Shown: piece after piece, positions 56,263 to 64,000 of the stretch
Layout: each line of letters opens with the position of its first letter
How positions within the stretch are numbered: the first letter of the stretch is position 1
Virus record (IMG/VR): IMGVR_UViG_3300030118_001869
Span: 50,107 to 114,106 of that record
Strand: one strand, 5' to 3'
Length of the DNA: 64,000 bases
From: a virus
Position numbers and translations under genes: made by a program
Notes under the pieces: generated by a model
Seen by the model: only the letters and a program-made list of their open reading frames with translations
Databases searched by the model: none
What the model was told of the DNA's origin: nothing

Positions 56263-59200
56263 ATGAGTCTAAAATCCTTATCAGGACTAAAAATAGGAGA
56301 CTACACGCTGCCAACTTCTGATGGAACTAATGGACAAGTTTTACAAACTGACGGTAGTGGTAATGTAACTTTCCAATCAGTATCTATAAGTGACAAGTTC
56401 ACAAGCGGACTTTCTTTTGATACATCCACAGGAGTTTTAACAGCAACAGTTACTAATGGATCTAATGTAACAGAAGATCTAGATGGGAGATATGTGCTCC
56501 TAGGTGGAGATACTATGTCCGGTGATCTTACTATAACACATGCTGGTTCACCTAGCTTACACCTTATTGATACTACTAATGATGTAGATTTTAGGCTTAG
56601 AGCTGCTAATACTTATGTTACTTTTGAGGCTGATAGAGACGATGATGCTGCTAGTACTAGAATGCAGTTCAAAGTAGATAATATTGTACAATATGAAATA
56701 TTACAAACTAGCACGCAAACATTTGTTAATACTACTAGTTTTATTAGAAAAGATGTAACTGGTAGTGGAGGATTTGGATTTAATATAACTACAAGAAAAG
56801 CAACTGGTAATACATACTCAGCTGGTGATGATGTAGGTAGAATAAACTTTAGAGGTAGAGATGATGTTGTAACTAGTGATATTTCAATGGTTTCTGTTAT
56901 AGCAGAAGCTGATAGTACATTTACGTCTACAGATCAAAAAGCAAGACTTAAGTTTCAAGTATTTACTGGTACACAACTAGAAAATGTTTTAGAGTTAAAG
57001 TCTAATAGAAATGTTGAGATTAGTGGTGGAACTTTAATGCTAGGTGATGATGTAACTATATTTAGAGATGGTGCTAATATATTAAGAACAGATGACGCTT
57101 TACATGCTAACGGACATATACATGTTGGTGGTGTATCTGGAGGTGGATCTATATATAACAGAGCAGACACTACTAACAATATTACTTTTTCTTCATCAGG
57201 TGTTGCTATTTCTAAAGATACAGATATTACAGGTGACCTAACTGTAAATACATCATCAACAAATAGTGTAGGTAATGGTATTGTTTTAAATAGACCTGCA
57301 GCGGGAACTCACTATCATGCACTACACCTTTCTACAAATGGTACATGTAATTGGTCTGTTGGTCAGAATAGTAATGATAGCTTCCAAATATATGAAGAGG
57401 GTCTAAATTCAAAAACCAGATTTACAATAGCACAAGGCGGTAATGCAACTTTTTCAGGAACAATAACAGCTTCAAACTTTTCAGGTTCATCTTCTGGTAC
57501 AAATACAGGTGATCAAGATTTAAGTGCTTACATAACACAAACAGATGCAGACGCTAGATATGTTTTAGAAACTGGAGGCTCTAGTAGTGCTATGACTGGT
57601 GACCTTCATTTAATATCAGGAGGACCTAAAATTATTCTACAAGACAACACAGATGATGATGATCAACAAATTATATTTAGAGATAACGGTGGATCTAATG
57701 AATATATAATAGGAACTTCAGACTTTACTAGCGGTGGAGGACAAGATGGATTTTATATAGGATCAACTACAAGTGATGGTGAAATAGGTCTTGTAACTGC
57801 TAATACAACTGCACTAACACTTGATACATCACAAAATGCAACATTTGCAGGTACTTTAACAGTTAATGGTGCTGATGCAATTACAATACCAGATTATATT
57901 CTTCATGCTGGTGATGATAGTAAGTTTGGTTTTCCTAGTAATGACAATTTCAAAGTAAGATTAGCTGGTAGTGATGTGTTTACTATGAATACCACTACAG
58001 CAACTTTTGATGGTGATCTAATTCTCAACGGAACAGCCCCAACATTAAGAATACAAGACTCAAGAAATTTAAACAATAATGATTGGGATAATGTTAGTTT
58101 AGGTAATATTGAATTTTATACTTCAGATACAACTAGTCCTGGTGCCAGAGTTTTAGCAGAAGTAGAAGCTTTTAGTAACGCAGCAGCAGCTTCAGGCCCT
58201 AATGCAGAACTTAGATTTAAAACTTCTCAAAACACTGATTCTTCACCACAAACTAGATTAACAATATCTCATGATGGTGCTGCAACGTTTGCAGGTGATG
58301 TAAGTACAGGTGGAGTAATGAATGTTGTGGGTGGTGATTTAAAATTAGATCTAGGCCGTAACATAAGATTTGGAAATCAATTAGCTATTATAAAAGAAAG
58401 TAATGGAGAGTTAAAATTTTATGGTGGTACAAACTCTACAGATGGTGGTTTTGAATTTTTTACCTGGGATGGTTCTGCTTATAATTCTTCTCTTACTTTA
58501 AAAAATGACAATAACGCAACTTTTGTAGGGTCAATTACAGCTGGTGGTGCTAGATCAATCTTTGCGGCTGATACAGTTGTTAATTCATATAGTGGTACTG
58601 CTGGAGTTGAGGTATATAAAAATGCTGGAGACTCAGTACTTTTAATTCATCAAGATGATGGTAACCATCAATCTAAATTACATTTTAGAACTGGTGGAAA
58701 TGATACTATAATTAAAGTTCCAGATAGCACTTATGCTTTAAGAGTAGATAGTGAAACAACCACTGATGCATTTACATTATCTCTTGCTGGTAATGCAGGT
58801 TTTGCAGGATCAGTTACAGGAACTTCACTTGTTGCTCCTAATGTTTATGCTCAGAATCTTTATATAACATCTTCTGGTACTAGTGCTGTAAACAGAATTG
58901 ATAATGATACATCAAGTCTTTACATAACATATGGTGGTACAAGCAACCGTGCTTTAGAAATTTCTAATAGTAATGGTAATGCAACTTTTGTAAATGATAT
59001 AGAAACACCTGGTACAATAAATTTACCTGGAAACGGTAATACTGCTACAAGAGAAATATTAATTAATGCTCATGGAACAAGAGCTAAATTAATGAAAGAA
59101 GGTAATGCTGCTTATTGGCAGGTTGCTCAAGGTAGTAATCAATTTGAAATAACTGACGCTGCAAACGGTAACAGCACAAAAGGGAATGTTCTACTTAGAA

Positions 59201-62200
59201 CAAACGGTCATGATGATTATGATAATAAATTAATACTAGTTCCTAATGGAGGTACTGTAGGTATAAATACACCTGTTCCATTTACAGCAAACGCAAATGC
59301 TAATGAGTTAGTTGTAGGTAGTGGTAGTGGTAATCAAGGTATAACAATATATTCTGGTGATAGTAATAGCGGTTCTATATATTTTGCTGATGATTTAGAT
59401 GAAGAAGGAGCAGGAGATGGTCCAGCTGGAAATAGAGATGGTATAATTAGATATGAACATGCTTATGCTAGATTTAATATTAGAACAGGCGGTAATCAAG
59501 ATTCTTTAATCTTAACTAATACCTCTGCAACTTTTAATGGTAATGTAGTTGTAGGTAATGCTTTATATGTTCCTAATGAAATTTATCATGCTGGTGATAC
59601 TAATACTTCTATACGGTTTTCTGCTGAGGATCAATTTAGAATTGTTACAGGAGGTGGCAACAGACTACAAGTTCAAAATGATAAAATATTAGTTGGTGAT
59701 GATGTCAACATGCAATATGATGGTATTAGTACTGGTAATAGTGGTACTGTTGTTTATGGTGGATTTTTAAATCCTGCATCTGAAGCTAACATGGTTCACA
59801 TACCACATATTATAAATGACTTAGCTGGATTTAATAAATGGAGTAATGCTACAATAACTACAAGTGGTTTTTATCAAACAAGAAGTGGTAGTGCAGGTAG
59901 TTATACTTATAGTAATGAAGTTTCAAGCAGTACAGCCGGTTGGGCAAATGCTTTTGATGCACACTCAAGTACAGCAGGTAGTTGGTATTCAGACAATGGT
60001 TCTGATGGTGTATATACTCATGGTACAGATACACCAGGTGTAGTAGAACTACAATGGACTAATGAAGCTACATATTCATTATGGGCTGGTATTGTGTTTG
60101 GTTCAGGTAGTTTTACAGCAACATATGTAAAAATAGAAGCTTATAGAGGCGGTGCATGGCAAACACTATGTGAGATAACTAATAACACAGACCAAGTTAT
60201 ATTAAGACAAGTTGGTAGTAATTCTGGTACTGGTGCAGCAACTACTAGATTAAAATATACATTAGGTGGTTCTGTAAATAACAGTTACTTTAGAATTCAT
60301 TCTCTGTATATGGCAAACTACAGAGCCGGTGATAATAACCTAAACAATACAAGTATAGATAGTACAAGAGGTGTTAACTTCCTAGAGAGATATAAAAATA
60401 ACTATGCACATGGACATTTTTATCCTGGAGCTCACAACACTTATGATATAGGATCTTCTTCATACAAGTGGAAAAATATTATTGGTGTTAATCTTCATGG
60501 TGATTTAGTTGGTACTATACATTCATCTACTACAGCAAATACACAATCACAAGGTAATAACTCAACTAAAGTAGCTACAACAGCTTATGTAGATACAGCT
60601 GTATCAAACCTAGTTGACTCAGCACCTTCAACTTTAGACACATTAAATGAGTTAGCAGCAGCACTAGGTGATGATGCAAACTTTAGTACAACAGTTACAA
60701 ACAGTATAGCAGGAAAAGTATCTAAGTCAGGTGATACTATGACTGGTAGTTTAACTATTGGTTCAGATGCATCTGGTCATGACTTTTTAGTATATGGTAG
60801 TGCTACTGGTGAAAAAATGCTTTGGGATACAAGTGAAAGTAGATTAGTAATTAATCATGATACTGATGATTTTGGTGTTGGGATATTTACAGTAGGTTCA
60901 GCACAAATGACTCAACCTCAACTTAAAGTTGGTAGAGATGCAAGTCAATACTGGGGAGTATACACTGATGATAGAAATGCACACTTAGTACATAGACAAG
61001 ATGAGACTAGTGGTATTATGACTACTAGGTTTGATCAATGGGATAGCAACACATCTGATAATACTGGGCAATGGCAATGGAGATCTGGTGATGGCACTGG
61101 TGCTAGTATGACTAGTGCAGCTGTTTTATATCAAGATGGTGATTTTACTGTAAAAGGTGATTTGATGCCAATGACAGATGGTGGTGGATCTTTAGGTAAA
61201 GGTTCTGGTACTAACTTAAGATGGGGCGGTTTAGAATTACAAAGCGGAGCGGGTATACAGTGGCAAAATGGAGATGCTAGAATTATAGAAGGTTTAGTTA
61301 ATAACTACAGTTTATCTTTCCAAACATATGATGGCTCTTCAATGTCTACAGCATTAAGACTAGATGGTGATAATACTGCAACTTTTGCAGGTAATGCAAG
61401 ACTACCTAATTCTGGTAAGTTATTCTTATGGAATGATCATGACTCAAATTTTTTAAGGTATAATTTATGGCAAGCTTCTGCATCAGGAGGTATGACTATA
61501 AGAAATATAGCATCTGGTGGTGATATAATTTTCCAAACTAATAATTCTAACACAGCATTAACCATAGATTCTTCTCAAAACTCAACTTTTGCAGGTCACG
61601 CAATATTAAATAGTGGTAAATACTTAGAGTTTTCTGGTCAGGGTAAACTGATCAATATGGATGTTACTGCTTGGAGTAATGCATCAGAACATAACTTATT
61701 ATATGCAGGTTGGGAAAGCAGTTTAGGAGATTATTTATCATTGAAAGTTCCAGGTAATGGTACAACTAATCATGGTAATTTAATTATAGGTGATAATGGC
61801 TTGTGGTTTGGTAGAATGAATACTACTGATAGTGCACAAGCAACTGATAGTAATACTAACCCACATAGTGGTAGTGGCTCAAATTATTTTAGAGTTAATA
61901 CAGCTGGTCAATTACAAGTATCAGGTTCAGTAGTATCACCTATCTATTATGATACATCAGGAACAACATATTATTTAGATTTAGCTAACACTGGTACATC
62001 ACTAAAAGTTGCAGGGGATGTGCGAGCTGGAAATATTGGTTTAGGATCAGACCCAACATCATTTGGTACTGGTGTACCAACTTTATTATTTAAAGGAACA
62101 AATTCAACAAATGGCCGTGCGGGTGCATTATATTTTAAAGAAAATGATGGAACTGATACGGCTGCATTATATGTAACAGATGGTGCTGATGGATATGGAA

Positions 62201-64000
62201 CGGTTTTAACTGCTTATCAGGGTAGTATAAAATTAACAACAGGTAGTTTAACAGGCACAGTATTAACGCTTGATCAAAGTAACAATGCAACTTTTGCTGG
62301 TGCACTTTTACCAGCAAATAATGGAACACAAGCTTTTGGTGGTAGTAGTAATCGTTGGGATGTAGGTTATTTTAACAAAGTTAGAATTACAAATGTAGTT
62401 ACAAATAAAATATTAAAGTTTGATGGAACAGATATAGATGATTCTATAATGACTGATGATGGGTCTAGTGTAACTGTTGCAGGTTCTGTAACCGCTACTT
62501 CATTTGTAAAATCAGGGGGTACATCATCACAGTTCTTAATGGCAGATGGATCTGTTAGTACAGGTGGTGGTACTGCTACAACTATAAATAATAATGCTGA
62601 CAACAGGGTTATAACCGGTAGTGGAACAGCTGATACATTAGAAGCTGAAAGTGGTTTAACATTTGACGGTGATATATTAGAAATAACTGGATCAGGTACT
62701 ACGACAAAAAGGATGAAAGTTTCACCAGGTACTGATTATGGTAGAGCTCATATTGGTAGAGCAACGTTAGGTAAATTAGGTTTTGATGATCATGCTGGTT
62801 TTTCACATGAAGATCATAACGGTCAAAATAGTTATGCTTTACTTCAAGACAATAACGGTAACACATATGTCAACACCCCTAATAACAAAACAGGTTATTT
62901 AAGAACAAACAATACAACAAGAGCTTATTGGAACGGTAACGGTTTTTATAGTAACAGATATTATGATAGTAATGACACAACTTATTACTTAGACCCAGCT
63001 TCAAATAGTATATTAAATCAAGTTTCATTTGGAGTGCCAGCACTAGGTAGTAATACTAAAGCTAGATTTTTTGCAATAGAAGGTAATGCAGATGCATCTG
63101 GCGAGGGTTCAAGTAGAATATTCTTTACAGAACATAATTCTACAGATGCTGCTAAATCTAAATATGGTATGTCTCTTGGTTATAGAGGTGGTAACACTAG
63201 TATAACTGGAACAGATGGTAATTCATGGACAGGTTTACAACTTATTAGTAATGGACAATGGGGTATGTGGGGTCATAATAATAGTGCTCAAGGTGCTCTT
63301 ATTATGTACGGAGATAGAGCAGGTACTTTTATAAACTTTGATGCTAACGCTTTAAACAACACTGGTGATATTACTGGTAAATCTGTAGATGGGGATCATT
63401 CTAAATTATATAAATTTGGTGGCTTATTCTTGACTTGGGATAGTGATAGTTATGGAACTAACTTTAACCACAGTATTACATCTACAGACAACGGATCATA
63501 CAGTGATAGTATTACTATTAACTCATATGATAAAGTTAGAATTAATATTGATAGTAATAACAATGATTCTGGTTCTACATTTAGTGTTGGTCAACATGGG
63601 ACTGGAACTAGTGGAACTTTATTAACACTTGATGGTGATGGTCATCATACTGTAACAGGCTCTTCTAGAGCTCCAATATTTTATGATTCAAATGATACTA
63701 ATTATTTTATAAATCCAGGCTCAGCAGACTCTGTTGTACACACAGGTTTTAAAATAAACGCACCTGATGAAGGTGGCGCACCAGCTATGACAGCAATACT
63801 AGACATGCATGGTTATGAAGGCCGTGGTGTTGGTATTAAAATGAAAGATAATGTTAATAGTGCTAGTGGATCAACTGATAGAGAGTGGTTTGTTGGTACT
63901 GGATATAATACTTCTGGTTTTAATATTGGTTACGCTTCTGATGGTTCTCAATCATCTTATGCTGCTCAAGCTAAACTTGCAATAACAACAGGTGGTGACA
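56263..64000 (+). CDS. Giant tail fibre, 5' part (at least 2579 codons, runs off the window)
   Basis: The frame opens at 56263 (MSLKSLSGLKIGDYTLPTSD) and has no stop up to 64000. The product is over 280 kDa so far. It is a string of beta-rich units ending in (N/T)ATFxG-type motifs, of which I count 11, for example at 57442, 57835, 58000, 58513, 61378, 61588 and 62285. SGDTMTGSLTIGS and ATTAYVDTAVSNL/LDTLNELAAALGD linkers (about 60570-60750) occur as in other marine fibres. YYDxxxTxYYLD-type motifs recur at 61945, 62959 and 63676. It is probably the main long receptor-binding fibre. Confidence 0.85.
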   Translation, partial: MSLKSLSGLKIGDYTLPTSDGTNGQVLQTDGSGNVTFQSVSISDKFTSGLSFDTSTGVLTATVTNGSNVTEDLDGRYVLLGGDTMSGDLTITHAGSPSLHLIDTTNDVDFRLRAANTYVTFEADRDDDAASTRMQFKVDNIVQYEILQTSTQTFVNTTSFIRKDVTGSGGFGFNITTRKATGNTYSAGDDVGRINFRGRDDVVTSDISMVSVIAEADSTFTSTDQKARLKFQVFTGTQLENVLELKSNRNVEISGGTLMLGDDVTIFRDGANILRTDDALHANGHIHVGGVSGGGSIYNRADTTNNITFSSSGVAISKDTDITGDLTVNTSSTNSVGNGIVLNRPAAGTHYHALHLSTNGTCNWSVGQNSNDSFQIYEEGLNSKTRFTIAQGGNATFSGTITASNFSGSSSGTNTGDQDLSAYITQTDADARYVLETGGSSSAMTGDLHLISGGPKIILQDNTDDDDQQIIFRDNGGSNEYIIGTSDFTSGGGQDGFYIGSTTSDGEIGLVTANTTALTLDTSQNATFAGTLTVNGADAITIPDYILHAGDDSKFGFPSNDNFKVRLAGSDVFTMNTTTATFDGDLILNGTAPTLRIQDSRNLNNNDWDNVSLGNIEFYTSDTTSPGARVLAEVEAFSNAAAASGPNAELRFKTSQNTDSSPQTRLTISHDGAATFAGDVSTGGVMNVVGGDLKLDLGRNIRFGNQLAIIKESNGELKFYGGTNSTDGGFEFFTWDGSAYNSSLTLKNDNNATFVGSITAGGARSIFAADTVVNSYSGTAGVEVYKNAGDSVLLIHQDDGNHQSKLHFRTGGNDTIIKVPDSTYALRVDSETTTDAFTLSLAGNAGFAGSVTGTSLVAPNVYAQNLYITSSGTSAVNRIDNDTSSLYITYGGTSNRALEISNSNGNATFVNDIETPGTINLPGNGNTATREILINAHGTRAKLMKEGNAAYWQVAQGSNQFEITDAANGNSTKGNVLLRTNGHDDYDNKLILVPNGGTVGINTPVPFTANANANELVVGSGSGNQGITIYSGDSNSGSIYFADDLDEEGAGDGPAGNRDGIIRYEHAYARFNIRTGGNQDSLILTNTSATFNGNVVVGNALYVPNEIYHAGDTNTSIRFSAEDQFRIVTGGGNRLQVQNDKILVGDDVNMQYDGISTGNSGTVVYGGFLNPASEANMVHIPHIINDLAGFNKWSNATITTSGFYQTRSGSAGSYTYSNEVSSSTAGWANAFDAHSSTAGSWYSDNGSDGVYTHGTDTPGVVELQWTNEATYSLWAGIVFGSGSFTATYVKIEAYRGGAWQTLCEITNNTDQVILRQVGSNSGTGAATTRLKYTLGGSVNNSYFRIHSLYMANYRAGDNNLNNTSIDSTRGVNFLERYKNNYAHGHFYPGAHNTYDIGSSSYKWKNIIGVNLHGDLVGTIHSSTTANTQSQGNNSTKVATTAYVDTAVSNLVDSAPSTLDTLNELAAALGDDANFSTTVTNSIAGKVSKSGDTMTGSLTIGSDASGHDFLVYGSATGEKMLWDTSESRLVINHDTDDFGVGIFTVGSAQMTQPQLKVGRDASQYWGVYTDDRNAHLVHRQDETSGIMTTRFDQWDSNTSDNTGQWQWRSGDGTGASMTSAAVLYQDGDFTVKGDLMPMTDGGGSLGKGSGTNLRWGGLELQSGAGIQWQNGDARIIEGLVNNYSLSFQTYDGSSMSTALRLDGDNTATFAGNARLPNSGKLFLWNDHDSNFLRYNLWQASASGGMTIRNIASGGDIIFQTNNSNTALTIDSSQNSTFAGHAILNSGKYLEFSGQGKLINMDVTAWSNASEHNLLYAGWESSLGDYLSLKVPGNGTTNHGNLIIGDNGLWFGRMNTTDSAQATDSNTNPHSGSGSNYFRVNTAGQLQVSGSVVSPIYYDTSGTTYYLDLANTGTSLKVAGDVRAGNIGLGSDPTSFGTGVPTLLFKGTNSTNGRAGALYFKENDGTDTAALYVTDGADGYGTVLTAYQGSIKLTTGSLTGTVLTLDQSNNATFAGALLPANNGTQAFGGSSNRWDVGYFNKVRITNVVTNKILKFDGTDIDDSIMTDDGSSVTVAGSVTATSFVKSGGTSSQFLMADGSVSTGGGTATTINNNADNRVITGSGTADTLEAESGLTFDGDILEITGSGTTTKRMKVSPGTDYGRAHIGRATLGKLGFDDHAGFSHEDHNGQNSYALLQDNNGNTYVNTPNNKTGYLRTNNTTRAYWNGNGFYSNRYYDSNDTTYYLDPASNSILNQVSFGVPALGSNTKARFFAIEGNADASGEGSSRIFFTEHNSTDAAKSKYGMSLGYRGGNTSITGTDGNSWTGLQLISNGQWGMWGHNNSAQGALIMYGDRAGTFINFDANALNNTGDITGKSVDGDHSKLYKFGGLFLTWDSDSYGTNFNHSITSTDNGSYSDSITINSYDKVRINIDSNNNDSGSTFSVGQHGTGTSGTLLTLDGDGHHTVTGSSRAPIFYDSNDTNYFINPGSADSVVHTGFKINAPDEGGAPAMTAILDMHGYEGRGVGIKMKDNVNSASGSTDREWFVGTGYNTSGFNIGYASDGSQSSYAAQAKLAITTGGD

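Noticed and set aside
62367-62603. Minus-strand frames within the giant fibre (also 62135-62329, 56955-57179)
   Set aside because: The repetitive, GC-balanced fibre sequence keeps opposite frames open by codon bias; the plus-strand frame is unbroken and has fibre motifs.
1-64000. tRNA genes, CRISPR arrays, integrase, insertion sequences, reverse transcriptase or diversity-generating template repeats
   Set aside because: I looked for typical signatures (T-loop sequence, regularly spaced repeats, tyrosine/serine recombinase motifs, transposase motifs, RT motifs) and saw none. A covariance or profile search would be needed to exclude them fully.

Overview
The window is a 64 kb internal piece of a large, AT-rich (by eye about one-third GC), tightly packed double-stranded DNA phage genome. 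It holds a terminase large subunit, portal, scaffold-like protein, major capsid candidate, tail fibres, an endolysin with holin candidates, and a full replication/recombination set. The host is most likely a member of the Bacteroidetes, probably a marine flavobacterium. Several intergenic regions carry the Bacteroidetes promoter pattern (TTTG or TTTT, about 20 nt, TAnnTTTG). One lipoprotein has the Bacteroidetes surface-export signal CSKDDD, and classical Shine-Dalgarno spacing is mostly absent. No integrase, repressor/integrase cassette, tRNA or CRISPR array was seen, so a lytic lifestyle is the simplest reading. An HU/IHF-like protein, large terminase, large portal, capsid protein and family B polymerase recall crAss-like and other Bacteroidetes podoviruses. 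That affiliation is an inference. No tail sheath or tape-measure gene is visible.

Layout: (1) 1-1718, minus strand: class I ribonucleotide reductase (nrdA cut by the window edge, nrdB) and one small unknown gene. (2) 1836-8680, plus strand: a late-type block with seven very Lys-rich miniproteins, two membrane proteins (a 3TM holin and a second holin candidate) and three virion/fibre proteins sharing an N-terminal module. (3) 8729-34672, minus strand: the early/middle block. It is transcribed right to left, from membrane proteins, lipoproteins and an exported DUF4846 protein at the right end. It continues through HTH, HNH, SF2 helicase, NinB-like, uracil-DNA glycosylase, helicase with possible loader, Sak4-like ATPase, SSB-like, primase and RusA. 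It then runs through a MoxR/VWA-metallopeptidase cassette with two paralogous partner genes, a RecB-like nuclease, family B DNA polymerase, a DUF932-like gene and a dATP/dGTP diphosphohydrolase-like gene. One gene (26765-27193) is inverted and has its own promoter. (4) 34834 to the right edge, plus strand: staphylococcal-nuclease-like protein, endolysin, HU/IHF-like protein, a second PD-(D/E)XK nuclease, GroES-like co-chaperonin, TerL, portal, scaffold, capsid, connectors, tail proteins and an enormous fibre gene that runs off the window after 2579 codons.

How it works together: the reductase, the diphosphohydrolase-like protein and Ung point to nucleotide-pool and uracil control. Primase, DnaB-like helicase, PolB, SSB-like, Sak4-like, RusA and RecB-like proteins form a replication-recombination apparatus. 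Head assembly has its own co-chaperonin. The exported and lipoprotein cluster at 31995-33994 is a candidate for envelope remodelling or superinfection exclusion. The least explained parts are the four-gene MoxR/VWA cassette, the run of Lys-rich miniproteins, an 18-bp intergenic element repeated in front of three early genes, and a 12-bp motif in front of four late transcription units. Family assignments are from recognition of motifs in the translations; no database search was possible.
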